Source of the DNA: Bradyrhizobium algeriense
GTDB lineage: Bacteria; Pseudomonadota; Alphaproteobacteria; Rhizobiales; Xanthobacteraceae
Direction of reading: 5' to 3'
Assembly: GCF_003062295.1 (NCBI RefSeq)
Contig: NZ_PYCN01000007.1
Coordinates: 124,001-188,000 of the forward strand
Length of the DNA: 64,000 nucleotides
Positions 38,141-48,853 of the stretch are shown here, piece after piece. The position numbers and the translations under genes are program-made. The notes under the pieces are model-generated. The model was not told the DNA's origin and did not search any database. It saw nothing but the letters and a program-made list of their open reading frames with translations. Position 1 is the first letter of the stretch. Each line of letters begins with the position of its first letter.

Positions 38141-38511
38141 GATTGTTTGCAGTCCTGCTGCTGTTGCCCCTTCTCCTGCCCGCTTCCGCCGCCGCGGAGG
38201 AAAACGGCGCGCGGGCGTTCGCGCCCTGCCGCGCCTGCCACAGCCTCGATCCGGCTGAGCGCAACCTGCCCGGCCCCAATCTCTCGGGCGTGATCGGCCG
38301 CGCCGTCGGCGGAGCCGCGGAATTCGACTATTCGCCGGTGCTGCGCAAGGCGCGCGACGAGGGCTTGCGCTGGGACGCAAAGCGCCTCGAAGCCTTCCTC
38401 GCCGATCCCGCCGCGATGTTTCCGGGATTGTGGATGTCGATGCGCGGGATCGAGGACGCGGCCGAACGGCAGGCGCTGGTGAAGTTTATTGAGGATCCCT
38501 CCTCGCGCTAA
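38137..38511 (+). CDS. Small c-type cytochrome
   Basis: A 124-residue class I cytochrome c from a GTG start that overlaps the preceding stop by 4 bp. The signal peptide is about residues 1-20 (ending ASAAAEE). The heme motif is CRACHSLDP (about residues 31-35), and the distal Met is probably in [11 protein letters not shown]. The [10 protein letters not shown] segment is typical of cytochrome c550/c2-like proteins. Translational coupling with the propeller suggests joint function in periplasmic electron transfer; the partner enzyme is unknown. Confidence 0.92.
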   Translation: MRLFAVLLLLPLLLPASAAAEENGARAFAPCRACHSLDPAERNLPGPNLSGVIGRAVGGAAEFDYSPVLRKARDEGLRWDAKRLEAFLADPAAMFPGLWMSMRGIEDAAERQALVKFIEDPSSR

Positions 38512-38567
38512 CAGTTGACGGCCACGGCGCTTGCGTCCATGTCAGCCCTCGCAACAGGACGATGAAG

Positions 38568-39032
38568 ATGGCCAAGAAATCATTGCAGAAATCATTGCAG
38601 CTCGGCCGCGCCGTGGAATGGCCGGACAGCCCGGAAAAGGCGCAGCTCGATCGCGTGCCCAATCCGCAGGCGGACACCAATTACCTGGTGCGCTTCACCG
38701 CGCCGGAATTCACCTCGATTTGCCCCGTCACGGGCCAGCCGGACTTCGCGCATCTGATGATCGATTACGTGCCGGGCCAGTGGCTCCTGGAGTCCAAATC
38801 GCTCAAACTCTATGTCGCCAGCTTCCGCAATCACGGCGCCTTTCACGAGGATTGCACGGTCATGATCGGCAAGCGCATTGCCGTCGAAATCAAGCCGAAA
38901 TGGCTTCGCATCGGCGGCTACTGGTATCCGCGCGGCGGCATCCCGATCGACGTGTTCTGGCAGACCGGCAAACTGCCCAAGGACATGTGGGTGCCCGACC
39001 AGGGCGTCGCACCGTATCGCGGGCGGGGTTAG
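38568..39032 (+). CDS. queF: 7-cyano-7-deazaguanine reductase
   Basis: NADPH-dependent preQ0 reductase of the short QueF type, 154 residues, in queuosine biosynthesis. The catalytic Cys is in [13 protein letters not shown], substrate binding is in [23 protein letters not shown], and the NADPH-related segment is [14 protein letters not shown] chose ATG 38568 because AGGA lies 8 nt before it; an ATG two codons earlier has it only 2 nt away. The first codons include two exact copies of AAATCATTGCAG, giving KSLQKSLQ. No preQ1 riboswitch fits in the 56-bp gap upstream. Confidence 0.95.
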   Translation: MAKKSLQKSLQLGRAVEWPDSPEKAQLDRVPNPQADTNYLVRFTAPEFTSICPVTGQPDFAHLMIDYVPGQWLLESKSLKLYVASFRNHGAFHEDCTVMIGKRIAVEIKPKWLRIGGYWYPRGGIPIDVFWQTGKLPKDMWVPDQGVAPYRGRG

Positions 39033-39284
39033 GCACGCCAAGCGTTCGGGCATGGCTTGAACGCCTTCTGTTGCGCGCGCGGAATTTTCAGAAGACGCCT
39101 CCAGTGAGGCTCAATAGGGAAATAAACGGCCGCGACAACGATGATTGCATACATCGCAGGCGCAGAAAATGCACGGTTGAGAAAAAGCACTCTCAAACGA
39201 TTGACGCCACAGATTGGTCCAACTGTCGGGCACAGATTGTCCGCATGTTCACAACATCAAGTTCGTCAAGTTCGTGAGCCCGCC

Positions 39285-40166
39285 ATGATTGCTCGGAAGA
39301 CCGCCCGCTTCCTCCTGAAATATGCATCGAGCGATCCGCTCGGGCTTGCCGATATCGTACACCGCCGCGCGATCGAGCAGTTCAGAACGCCGCCGACGGG
39401 CCTCGCGACCGCGCGCTTCAACGGCGTGCATCACGAGATCGACATGTCATTGCATCGGCTGATGAAGAAGTACTTTTTCCATACCCACGAAATGTTTCTC
39501 GAACGCATCTTCAAGCGCTGCCTGGCTCCTCGCAAGATCTTCGTCGATATCGGCGCCAATTGCGGCTACTGGTCGGCCTATAGCTTGTCGCTCGTGGGCC
39601 AGAGCGGCGAGGTGCACGCCTTCGAGCCGGTGCCGCAATATTTCACCTTTGTCCGACGGCTCGCCGAGCTCAATCCCGATTATCGGGTCATCGCCAATCA
39701 GGTTGCCTGCGGCGCGCGGCCTGGCGCCTTCACGATGGCCGTCGTCGCGCCGCGCGCGGAGAATTTCGACAATTACGATATCAATATCGGGTCGAGTTCA
39801 CTTGCTACCGGCTTCCTCGACCACGCCAGCGAGCTCACGGAAAATATCACCGTTGAGGTTATCGCCTTCGATAGTTATGTACGCGAGCGGAAAATCGATC
39901 TCGATCGCGTCGGCCTTATCAAGATCGATGTCGAAGGTTTCGAGGCTGAGGTCTTCGACGGCATGCAAGGCGTGCTGGCAAAGAGCGGTCGCAAAGTGCC
40001 GATCCTGTGCGAGATCCTCACCGATCTGAATCGCCCCAAGCCGCTGGACGGTAGACGGATCATTGAACGCCTTGAGGATTGTGGTTACCGCTGCCTCGAT
40101 GCCACGCATTTGCGACCGATCGATCGTGATGCGCTTGGTTTTGAGGAGAACATTCTCTGCCTCTGA
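39285..40166 (+). CDS. FkbM family methyltransferase
   Basis: A 293-residue SAM-dependent methyltransferase. The SAM motif is KIFVDIGANCGYWSAYSL, followed by GEVHAFEPVPQYFTFVRRL, and the FkbM signature LIKIDVEGFEAEVFDGM. The N-terminal 70 residues are not similar to anything I recognise. FkbM enzymes O-methylate sugars or small molecules; an envelope polysaccharide target is inferred. The ATG at 39285 follows GTGAGCCCGCC, and an upstream frame extension of 48 residues lacks a ribosome-binding site. Confidence 0.88.
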   Translation: MIARKTARFLLKYASSDPLGLADIVHRRAIEQFRTPPTGLATARFNGVHHEIDMSLHRLMKKYFFHTHEMFLERIFKRCLAPRKIFVDIGANCGYWSAYSLSLVGQSGEVHAFEPVPQYFTFVRRLAELNPDYRVIANQVACGARPGAFTMAVVAPRAENFDNYDINIGSSSLATGFLDHASELTENITVEVIAFDSYVRERKIDLDRVGLIKIDVEGFEAEVFDGMQGVLAKSGRKVPILCEILTDLNRPKPLDGRRIIERLEDCGYRCLDATHLRPIDRDALGFEENILCL

Positions 40167-40216
40167 CACTCAACTATCTTTCATCAAACTTGCATCAATT
40201 TCGGAGCTTCGCGGGC

Positions 40217-41449
40217 TCAATGCCCGCTCAGCACCAGCGTCTTGACCGGCAACAGCAGCGCCTGAATGCGCAGCAGCATCGCGTGCACCAGTCCGGTGGC
40301 ATCGACGACGTGCAACGCGAAGCTCTTGAACGAACCGACTTTACCTGACGAGATCAGTTCGTGATTGCTGGTATAGGCGTTGGCTATACAACTGCTGCCC
40401 GGCGTCACGCCCTCCAGCCCGCCCTTGTAGATCGGTTCCATGAAAACGAGAATGGTACCCGGGCGCACGACCTGCTGCGCCTCAACCAGTTGTTCGCCGC
40501 CCCTGAACTGACCCGCCGCGATGTAGTCCTGCACGTTGGTAACCACCATCGGAATGATCGTCCACGGCTTGGAAATGCAGGTGGCCTCGGCCACCATTCC
40601 GACCTTCATGACCTGAGCCTCGATCTGCCCAAACCCTGCCATAAGAGCACGCCGTCCTGCACCCTCGGGAATCAGAACGCCGGCCGACCGTATCATTGGA
40701 TTGACGATATCACCCCGCCTCAGACCGAACTGCTCGACCCGTCCGTTGACACCGGCGCGAATAAACGTCTTGTCCAGATCGACCTGCGCTTCGGCCAACG
40801 CCGCCTCTGCGCTCGCCTTCTCCGCCGGTAGCAGAGCGGTCAGTCGCGTCATCGCGGACTGTTTGGAAGCGGACGCGGCGTCGAGGCTGCCCTGGCGACC
40901 TGCAACGGCCACCGTGAGCTTTTCGATGTCGCGTTGCGGCACGATTCCGGGGTTGCGCTTCTGCAGTTCGCTTTTGGTGTCGAGTTCGTCCTGCGCCTGC
41001 TGCAGCGCGCCTTTTGCCTCCTGAAGCTGGCCTTCCGCCTTGAGGATGTCAGCTTGCGCTGCCAGCATGGCAGCATCGACTTCGGCGATCTTGCGCCTGG
41101 CTGTCAGTAGCGACGCTTCCTGCTTGGCGCTATCAAGCCTGAAAATCACGTCACCTTGCTTGACGGGCGCGCTGAGTTCGAAGTTAACCTCCGCGACTCG
41201 GCCGGCTATTTCGGGCACAATCGGAATGGTCCGATAGAACAACGTCGCCGACGTGGTCGACGGGTGATAATAGAAGATCATCGTGATCAGCGAGACCGTG
41301 AGCACCAGGCAGGCGATGATGCCAAAGCGCAGCTCGAACCAGACCGAATAGAGCGTGATCTCCTTGCCGAGCCGTTTGCCCTGCCGGTAGCGGCGATAGA
41401 GATAGTCCGGAAATATTGTCAAGAGAGAGCAGAGAAGCAACTCAAGCAT
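40217..41449 (-). CDS. HlyD/YibH-type membrane fusion protein
   Basis: A 410-residue membrane fusion protein. The ATG at 41449 overlaps the stop of the upstream small membrane gene by 8 bp. The N-terminus has two hydrophobic segments (LLLCSLLTIFPDYLY and FGIIACLVLTVSLITMIFYY). A half-lipoyl domain (VAEVNFELSAPVKQGDVIFRLD), a coiled-coil hairpin (about 115-230) and a second half-lipoyl domain (IRAGVNGRVEQFGLRRGDIV) follow. The paired DUF3302-like protein mirrors E. coli yibH/yibI and yiaV/yiaW. The exporter and substrate are unknown. Confidence 0.85.
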   Translation of the reverse strand: MLELLLCSLLTIFPDYLYRRYRQGKRLGKEITLYSVWFELRFGIIACLVLTVSLITMIFYYHPSTTSATLFYRTIPIVPEIAGRVAEVNFELSAPVKQGDVIFRLDSAKQEASLLTARRKIAEVDAAMLAAQADILKAEGQLQEAKGALQQAQDELDTKSELQKRNPGIVPQRDIEKLTVAVAGRQGSLDAASASKQSAMTRLTALLPAEKASAEAALAEAQVDLDKTFIRAGVNGRVEQFGLRRGDIVNPMIRSAGVLIPEGAGRRALMAGFGQIEAQVMKVGMVAEATCISKPWTIIPMVVTNVQDYIAAGQFRGGEQLVEAQQVVRPGTILVFMEPIYKGGLEGVTPGSSCIANAYTSNHELISSGKVGSFKSFALHVVDATGLVHAMLLRIQALLLPVKTLVLSGH

Positions 41450-41909
41450 GGCTGTGCACCTCGCTCTTGGCGCCACCGGCCTTCTCGATGCGGGCCTTGG
41501 CCTCGCCCGTTGCGACAGCGTGCGCCGTGTCCCCAACTGGCGCCTCGGTTGGGTCCGGTTCAGGCGGAACGCCAGCCATCTTCTCGACCGATCCTGCAAT
41601 TCTGCGCAGCGGCGTGCTGAAGTCCGGCAGGTCGATCATGGCGAGGAACAGGCCGATCACCCAGAACAGGTGGTTGTGCGTGAACAGCGACAGCAGGCCC
41701 AGCACGGCCACGATTTCAAACTGGAATTTCTGCGACTTGTGGGCCATCCGCTCCGGCAACGAGTGCAGGTGCAAATAGAAATTACCGACCGCGAGAACGG
41801 CGACGATCAGAAAAATGCCGACGGCGACCATCAGAACGTCGGTGTCATCAGGTGCGGTGATGAAAGACGGCAGGTGATGGGGCGCGCTGGGGTGAATCGA
41901 CTCGTTCAT
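41442..41909 (-). CDS. DUF3302-like (YiaW/YibI) inner-membrane protein
   Basis: A 155-residue protein with two membrane helices (about 25-44, VLMVAVGIFLIVAVLAVGNF; and about 66-90, EIVAVLGLLSLFTHNHLFWVIGLFLAM). The loop SLPERMAHKSQKFQFE between them matches the LPxxIAxxRxHP loop of DUF3302. The C-terminal 55 residues are polar and variable, with ATGEAKARIEKA. It overlaps the fusion-protein gene downstream, which supports a two-protein complex. I recognise this family from the pattern only. Confidence 0.65.
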   Translation of the reverse strand: MNESIHPSAPHHLPSFITAPDDTDVLMVAVGIFLIVAVLAVGNFYLHLHSLPERMAHKSQKFQFEIVAVLGLLSLFTHNHLFWVIGLFLAMIDLPDFSTPLRRIAGSVEKMAGVPPEPDPTEAPVGDTAHAVATGEAKARIEKAGGAKSEVHSHA

Positions 41910-42079
41910 GGCAATCCTCCGTTCACAACGGGACTAACGCACTGGGTCGATCAGCTCGGTTCAATCTTTACACAATGTGAAAACTTGGCAAGCGATAAGG
42001 CGCGGCCTGCGGCGCATGCGCAAGGCGATCCGGCTGCCTCGTCTTGAACCGGGTGGCCTCTGCGACCGACCCACCGCAC

Positions 42080-42211
42080 ATGCACAAAGCTTTCTCCGCC
42101 ATTCTCGGGTTGGTCGCCCCGCTCTGTCTCGCCGCCACAATCTCGAACGCGACAGCCTTTGCGGAAGCAACCCGGCAGGCGCAGCTTTCGGCGGCCCTCA
42201 ATAGGCGCTGA
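42080..42211 (+). CDS. Possible tiny secreted peptide (43 aa)
   Basis: A short frame from ATG 42080 to TGA 42209-42211. It starts MHKAFSAILGLVAPLCLAA and has a signal peptide-like hydrophobic core ending near NATAFAEA, then 13 polar residues. It overlaps the end of the convergent glutaminase gene by 14 bp. No good ribosome-binding site is seen. This may be a chance frame or a relic of a larger gene; the mature peptide would be very short. Confidence 0.25.
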   Translation: MHKAFSAILGLVAPLCLAATISNATAFAEATRQAQLSAALNRR

Positions 42212-44072
42212 GCAGATCGACCTTGGCGTTGGCAAGGATCAGCCGCCGGGCGAGCAGCGCGGAAAGATTGCGCATGATTTTCAGCGCGATCTGCGGGTGG
42301 AGCCGGCGATAATCGGCAAAGCTGTCGAGCGGCAGTTCGAGGCATTTCACGGCCGTGTCGGCCCAGACATCGGCGCTGCGATGCGTTTCTATGATGGCCA
42401 TCTCGCCGAATTCCATGCCGGGTCCAAGCGAGGCCAGCCGCACGCCGCTCGGCAGCTTCACGCTGACCATGCCGCTTTGCAGGAAGAACAGCGAATTGGC
42501 CGGTTCGCCGGCGCTGATAATGCGCTGGCCAGCCTCATAGCGCCGCGCGGTCGAGAGCTCCGCGAGCGCGGCGATTTCGTCGGCGGCCAAATCCGCCAGC
42601 AGCGCCTGTTCGCCGAGATGGCTGGTTTCCTTCGACGAGGTGAAGCCGCCATAGCGATAGATGATCTGGTCCTCCGCCCATTCGATGGCTTCGTCGAGCA
42701 GCGCGAAGCGCCGCAGGTATTTCAAATTGGCGGTGCGTGCGGAAATCGTCTTCCAGACCGGCGATGTCGCCTCGAGGCCCGTCAGGATCGCGGTGACGCC
42801 GGTGTTACCAAGGATGGTCAGGTTCTCGCCGAGGAGTTGGGCGCCCGCCGCGGTCAGGTCGGGCACCCTTCGGAAATCGAGGATCAACAGCGGCGCATTC
42901 GGCGGTTCGCCGGCCAGCCGCCGCGTCACATGGTCGATCGTGGCAAAGTTCAGGGCGCCGACCAGCTCGATCACCCTGATGTCACTGTGGCGTTCTTCCA
43001 GAATCTGCTGCTCATGCGGCTGCCGGCTGCGGCGCGACGAAATGCCGAAGATGTCGTAGTCGGCAATGACGCAGGTGCGGACGTCAGCGCTGCGGTTGAG
43101 CATGTGCAGATCGAAGCGCGATGACAGCGCCTCGCATACTTTCAGGCCGCGCACGCTGTTGCCGTGGCTGTCGAGGTTCGGCGAGAACGTGCCGAGCCCC
43201 ATCTGGGACGGAAGCGCTGCAACAATGCCGCCGCCGACGCCGCTCTTGGCGGGGATGCCGACACGATAGATCCATTCGCCGGCATAATCATACATGCCCG
43301 AGCTGGTCATGACGGACAGCGTGCGGGCAACGACGTTGGGCGAAATGACGGAAACGCCGGTGACCGGATTGACGCCGCGATTGGCAAGCGTCGCCGCCAT
43401 AACCGCAAGGTCGCGCGCCGTAACCAGGATGGCGCATTGCCGGAAATAGGTATCCAGCACGGCATCGACGTCGTCCTGAAGCACGAGATAATTTCTCAGC
43501 AACCAGGCGATTGCACGATTGCGGTTGCCGGTCAGCGCTTCGGAAGCGTGGACCGCGTCGTCGACATCGAGTTCGCGCCCGGCGAACTGGCTGAGTTTCT
43601 CGCGAATGCGCTCGAAGGCGAAAGCGCCGTCGACCTGATGGATCAGCCCGGAACAGGCGATCGCGCCAGCATTGACCATCGGGTTGAACGGCCGGTTGTC
43701 ATTGGTCAGACGGATCGAATTGAACGCCTCGCCGCTCGGCTCGACGCCGATCGCAGCGGATACGCGCTCCTCGCCGACCAAGTCGAGCGCAAGCGCAAAC
43801 ACAAAGGCTTTCGAGACCGATTGAATGGTGAAAGGCACGCCGCTATCGCCGACCTCGTAGACGTGGCCATCGATGGTGACGAGGCCTATGCCGAAATGTG
43901 CCGGATTGGCGCGCTTCAGCTCGGGGATATAATCGGCGACCGCGCCGGAATGATCCGATCTGAACTCCTCGTGGCAGGCGGCCAAAAACCCTTGCAGCGG
44001 CGGCTCGTTGGCGTAACCGGTATTTCTGGCGGCGAAATTGCTTTTGGCCGAGCGGGTAATCTGGGCGTCCAC
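42198..44072 (-). CDS. glsA: Glutaminase with STAS and cyclic-nucleotide-binding domains
   Basis: A 624-residue fusion. Residues 1-310 are a serine-dependent beta-lactamase-like glutaminase with nucleophile pair Ser85/Lys88 in FTIQSVSKAF, and NRPFNPMVNAGAIACSGL, typical of YbgJ/GlsA. Residues about 355-465 read as a STAS domain (VIELVGALNFATIDHVTRRL, LILDFRRVPDLTAAGAQLL). Residues about 480-605 are a cNMP-binding domain (YEAGQRIISAGEPANSLFFLQSG...FGEMAIIETHRSADV). It hydrolyses Gln to Glu and ammonia. The added domains suggest control by cyclic nucleotides or partner proteins. It is 1.5-2 times longer than simple glutaminases. Confidence 0.93.
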   Translation of the reverse strand: MDAQITRSAKSNFAARNTGYANEPPLQGFLAACHEEFRSDHSGAVADYIPELKRANPAHFGIGLVTIDGHVYEVGDSGVPFTIQSVSKAFVFALALDLVGEERVSAAIGVEPSGEAFNSIRLTNDNRPFNPMVNAGAIACSGLIHQVDGAFAFERIREKLSQFAGRELDVDDAVHASEALTGNRNRAIAWLLRNYLVLQDDVDAVLDTYFRQCAILVTARDLAVMAATLANRGVNPVTGVSVISPNVVARTLSVMTSSGMYDYAGEWIYRVGIPAKSGVGGGIVAALPSQMGLGTFSPNLDSHGNSVRGLKVCEALSSRFDLHMLNRSADVRTCVIADYDIFGISSRRSRQPHEQQILEERHSDIRVIELVGALNFATIDHVTRRLAGEPPNAPLLILDFRRVPDLTAAGAQLLGENLTILGNTGVTAILTGLEATSPVWKTISARTANLKYLRRFALLDEAIEWAEDQIIYRYGGFTSSKETSHLGEQALLADLAADEIAALAELSTARRYEAGQRIISAGEPANSLFFLQSGMVSVKLPSGVRLASLGPGMEFGEMAIIETHRSADVWADTAVKCLELPLDSFADYRRLHPQIALKIMRNLSALLARRLILANAKVDLLSAY

Positions 44073-44285
44073 ATCATCACCTTAAATGGCAAGAAGCGAA
44101 GCAATCCCCATGCCATGGCCGGCTGCCTGACTTCGGCATCTGACGGCGGGCGCGCGACCGATGTGCGTCATCCTGCCGCTAGCCCACCATTTCCTGCCGT
44201 TCGTGCCCGATTTGCGCCATTGTCAACCGGCCGGGGGAAATCAGCGCTGCCAGATTTGCGGCGTGCTAAGGCGCGAGCAATCAGC

Positions 44286-44393
44286 ATGACCAAGGAAACG
44301 ACGCCCCTGTGGGTATGGCTGTCGGTTGCCCTGTTGGCCATCGGTACCCTCGCCTATGTCACGGCGGTTTATCTCATCGAGCACATCATGTGA
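44286..44393 (+). CDS. Small membrane peptide (35 aa)
   Basis: A short frame from ATG 44286 to TGA at 44391-44393. After the short head MTKETTPLWV comes one strong hydrophobic helix (WLSVALLAIGTLAYVTAVYLI), then a tail ending EHIM. The composition is that of a genuine membrane-spanning microprotein. It sits between the glutaminase start and the MFS stop. No function can be assigned. Confidence 0.45.
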   Translation: MTKETTPLWVWLSVALLAIGTLAYVTAVYLIEHIM

Positions 44394-44411
44394 TTCTTTT
44401 AGCGGCGTGGG

Positions 44412-45605
44412 CTAGGCCGCTTTCGCGTCAGCCGGCCGCGTCTGGCGCAGCAGTTTTGCGCAGGCAAAGCCAAGCGCGATCATGATGGCCGCAGCGGTCA
44501 GCAAGGTCGGGACCTTGCCGGCATGCTGGATGCCGAAACCGTAGGCGATCGGGCCGATGGTCTGGCCCATGAAGAAAAAGAACGCGTGCAGCGACAGCGC
44601 GGTCGCGCGCGCTTCCGCCGACAATTCGCTGGCGAATACCTGCAGGCTGCCGTGGATCATGTAGAACCCCCAGCCCATGAAAATCAGGCTGAGCGTTTGC
44701 AATCTCCATTCCGGCCCCATCGCCACCGCGATGAGCTGCACGCCGACCATCGCCGCGCCGCCGATCATCATGCCATTGACGCCGATCCTCGGCAGAAACC
44801 GCGACACCGTCATGGTGTAGAACAGCCCGCCGACGGCGAAGCCGGCGATGACGATGCCGGCGATCGACAGCGAGGTTTCGCCGAGTTCGAACAGGAAGGC
44901 CGCGAGGAACGGAAACAGTCCGAGGACGCAGCAGCCTTCAATGAACACGGCCCCGTAGCAGATGCGCGCATTCGGGTTTGTGAAAATCGTGCGATAGCCT
45001 TGCAGGAGGGCTGACAGGCCGGTGCGCGGCGGACGCGTCAGCGCGGCGCCGCGAAACCCGGCCGCCACCGCGATCGAAGCCAGCACGACAAGAACGCCTA
45101 GCACGGCGAGCACGCCGCGCCAGCCGAGAAAGTCTCCGATCAGGCCGGACGCGGAGGCCCCCAGCAGATTGCCGGTCATCGCGCCCGCCAATGTACGACT
45201 GATCGCGACCTGGCGTTTTTCGGGACCGACGAGATCGCTGGTCAGGCTGAGTGAGACCGGGAATACGCCGCCGGAGCCGATGCCTGCGAGAATCCGGCTT
45301 GCGAACAGCAGCGGGAACGATGTCGCCATCGCGCCGAGAATATTGGCAAGCCCGAGCAGCACCAGGCAGACGATCATCAGCCGGGCCTTGCCGAACATGT
45401 CGGCCATGGCGCCGAGCACGGGCTGGATGATGGCAAAGGTGAAGGCGAAGGCGGCGGCGAAACTGGCGGCGGTAGCGATGCTGACGGAAAAATCTGCGGC
45501 CACGTGCGGCAATACCGGATCCAGCGCGCGGGCGGACAAGGCTGCGGAAAAGGTCGCGAGTGCAATGATATTGAGCGCCGGCGGCATGCCGCTGGTGGCG
45601 GTCAC
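44412..45605 (-). CDS. MFS transporter
   Basis: A 397-residue major facilitator with 12 predicted helices. The loop 2-3 signature is [17 protein letters not shown], and later [29 protein letters not shown] and [20 protein letters not shown] resemble drug-efflux members of the AraJ/Bcr type. The GTG start overlaps the kdsA stop (GTGA), so the two are translationally coupled. Substrate is unknown. The C-terminal [10 protein letters not shown] is a polar tail. Confidence 0.9.
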   Translation of the reverse strand: MTATSGMPPALNIIALATFSAALSARALDPVLPHVAADFSVSIATAASFAAAFAFTFAIIQPVLGAMADMFGKARLMIVCLVLLGLANILGAMATSFPLLFASRILAGIGSGGVFPVSLSLTSDLVGPEKRQVAISRTLAGAMTGNLLGASASGLIGDFLGWRGVLAVLGVLVVLASIAVAAGFRGAALTRPPRTGLSALLQGYRTIFTNPNARICYGAVFIEGCCVLGLFPFLAAFLFELGETSLSIAGIVIAGFAVGGLFYTMTVSRFLPRIGVNGMMIGGAAMVGVQLIAVAMGPEWRLQTLSLIFMGWGFYMIHGSLQVFASELSAEARATALSLHAFFFFMGQTIGPIAYGFGIQHAGKVPTLLTAAAIMIALGFACAKLLRQTRPADAKAA

Positions 45606-46453
45606 GGCGCAGCGTTCTTGGCCAGCGCGTCGAACGCCATCAGCCGCTTCACCAGCGCTTCGAACTCGCGCAGCGGCACCATGTTGGGCCCGTCCGACGG
45701 CGCGCGATCGGGATCGGGATGGGTCTCGATGAATACACCGGCGACGCCGACGGCCACCGCCGCGCGCGCCAGCACGGGCACGAATTCGCGCTGGCCGCCG
45801 GATGAGGTGCCCTTCCCGCCCGGCTGCTGCACCGAATGCGTGGCGTCGAAAATAACCGGCGCGCCGGTGGTTTGCGCCATGATCGGCAACGCGCGCATGT
45901 CGGAGACCAACGTATTGTAACCGAACGAGGCGCCGCGCTCGGTCACCAGCACGTTCGGGTTACCGCCGTCGGTGACCTTGCTGACGACGTTCGCCATCTC
46001 CCACGGCGCGAGGAACTGACCCTTCTTGACGTTGACGACCTTGCCGGTCGCAGCAGCCGCCAGCAGCAGATCCGTCTGCCGGCACAGGAAGGCCGGAATC
46101 TGCAACACGTCGACCGCCTGGGCGGCTTCCGCGCATTGCGCGGCTTCATGCACGTCGGTCAGCACGGGCAGCCCAAGCGAAGAGCGTATCTCGGCGAAGA
46201 TCGGCAAGGCCTGTGCGAGCCCAACACCGCGCGCGGCCGAGCCAGAGGTGCGGTTGGCCTTGTCGAAGGAGGTCTTGTAGACGAGGCCTATTCCGAGGCG
46301 ACCCGCGATCTCCTTCAGTGCACTCGCCACCTCCAGCGCATGCGCGCGGCTCTCGAGCTGGCATGGCCCGGCAATGATCGAAATCGGCAAGGTATTGCCG
46401 AATTTGACCGGGCCGACCGAGACGACCGGGGCTGCATCTACTTTCGCGTTCAA
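45602..46453 (-). CDS. kdsA: 3-deoxy-8-phosphooctulonate synthase
   Basis: KDO8P synthase of 283 residues, condensing PEP with arabinose 5-phosphate on the path to the Kdo sugars of lipid A core. Motifs include [69 protein letters not shown] and [11 protein letters not shown]. The metal ligands Cys and His present in IAGPCQ and TDVHE suggest a metal-dependent type. Its end overlaps an MFS gene by 4 bp. Confidence 0.97.
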   Translation of the reverse strand: MNAKVDAAPVVSVGPVKFGNTLPISIIAGPCQLESRAHALEVASALKEIAGRLGIGLVYKTSFDKANRTSGSAARGVGLAQALPIFAEIRSSLGLPVLTDVHEAAQCAEAAQAVDVLQIPAFLCRQTDLLLAAAATGKVVNVKKGQFLAPWEMANVVSKVTDGGNPNVLVTERGASFGYNTLVSDMRALPIMAQTTGAPVIFDATHSVQQPGGKGTSSGGQREFVPVLARAAVAVGVAGVFIETHPDPDRAPSDGPNMVPLREFEALVKRLMAFDALAKNAAP

Positions 46454-46546
46454 GGGATTTTCCTTCGTATCTGCCGCGGACCATGCCGGTCCGCGCCACC
46501 AGGATCAACCCTATTTAGCCCCCGAATGACAGGGTTGCGCCGCAGG

Positions 46547-46873
46547 TTACTTTACCGCGGAGAACGCCGTCGGGACCAGCAACTGGCTGACGATGTTGTC
46601 GATGATCTGGCCGTCCTCCTCGCTCTTGGCGCGGCCGGCGATCCAGTCGGGATCGGACTGGAATGCGGTCCATTTCTTCTCGCGATCGGCGAGCGAATCC
46701 CACGCGACGAAATAGGTCAGTTCCTGGTTGGAGGTGCCGATCAGCGTGGTGTAGAAGCCGGCCTGCTTGATGCCGTGCTTGTCCCACAGTTTCAGCGTCA
46801 GCGTATCGAAGCGCTTCATCAGCGCCGGCAGGCGGCCGGGCAGACAACGATAGACGCGCATTTCCATGATCAT
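46547..46873 (-). CDS. NIPSNAP family protein
   Basis: A 108-residue protein of the NIPSNAP alpha/beta barrel family. The N-terminus (MIMEMRVYRCLPGRLPALMKRF) and the middle (TYFVAWDSLADREKKWTAFQSDPDW) match the family pattern, and the fold normally dimerises. From the ATG at 46873 the length is typical; an upstream extension of 18 residues has no support. The family has been linked to vesicle transport in eukaryotes and is otherwise poorly understood in bacteria. It lies between kdsA and pyrG. Confidence 0.85.
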   Translation of the reverse strand: MIMEMRVYRCLPGRLPALMKRFDTLTLKLWDKHGIKQAGFYTTLIGTSNQELTYFVAWDSLADREKKWTAFQSDPDWIAGRAKSEEDGQIIDNIVSQLLVPTAFSAVK

Positions 46874-46946
46874 CGGTGGCACTCCCTTTATTGTTTTTGC
46901 AGTTCCGGGAGCACGTTGTCGCAACAATTGGCGCGTTCGTCAAAGA

Positions 46947-47043
46947 TGTAGGGTGGGCAAAGGCGCACTTCGCGCCGTGCCCACCATCTAGCCGAGCTGT
47001 TGGTCTTGAATGGTGGGCACGCTTCGCTTTGCCTACCCTACGA
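46947..47043. repeat. Dispersed repeat, GTAGGGTGGGCAAAG family, copy 2
   Basis: The ends TGTAGGGTGGGCAAAG and CTTTGCCTACCCTAC are inverted, and the interior carries GCCCACCAT and ATGGTGGGCACG as a second nested inverted pair. At 97 bp it lacks the roughly 60-bp core shared by 15859-15922 and 20653-20715. It abuts the pyrG stop. Confidence 0.85.
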
Positions 47044-47055
47044 TTCCGTTGCGGC

Positions 47056-48699
<1,644 letters not shown>

Positions 48700-48813
48700 T
48701 TAAGGCCACTGACCCGATTCGCCAAAACGAATCGCATGCACAGGCGAACATTCTGCCGGGCTGTGGGTGACGTGAATTTTAAAGCGATATCAGAGCACTA
48801 ATGGGAAGTTCTG

Positions 48814-48841
48814 ATGCAGGACAGTAGCGACCGTCCTGCAT
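48814..48841 (-). terminator. Stem-loop between secG and pyrG
   Basis: A 9-bp perfect stem ATGCAGGAC / GTCCTGCAT with a 10-nt loop lies 12 bp after the secG stop and about 125 bp before pyrG. It could terminate or attenuate secG transcription; no T-run follows on the minus strand. Confidence 0.5.
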
Positions 48842-48853
48842 AGCCACCCTGCT

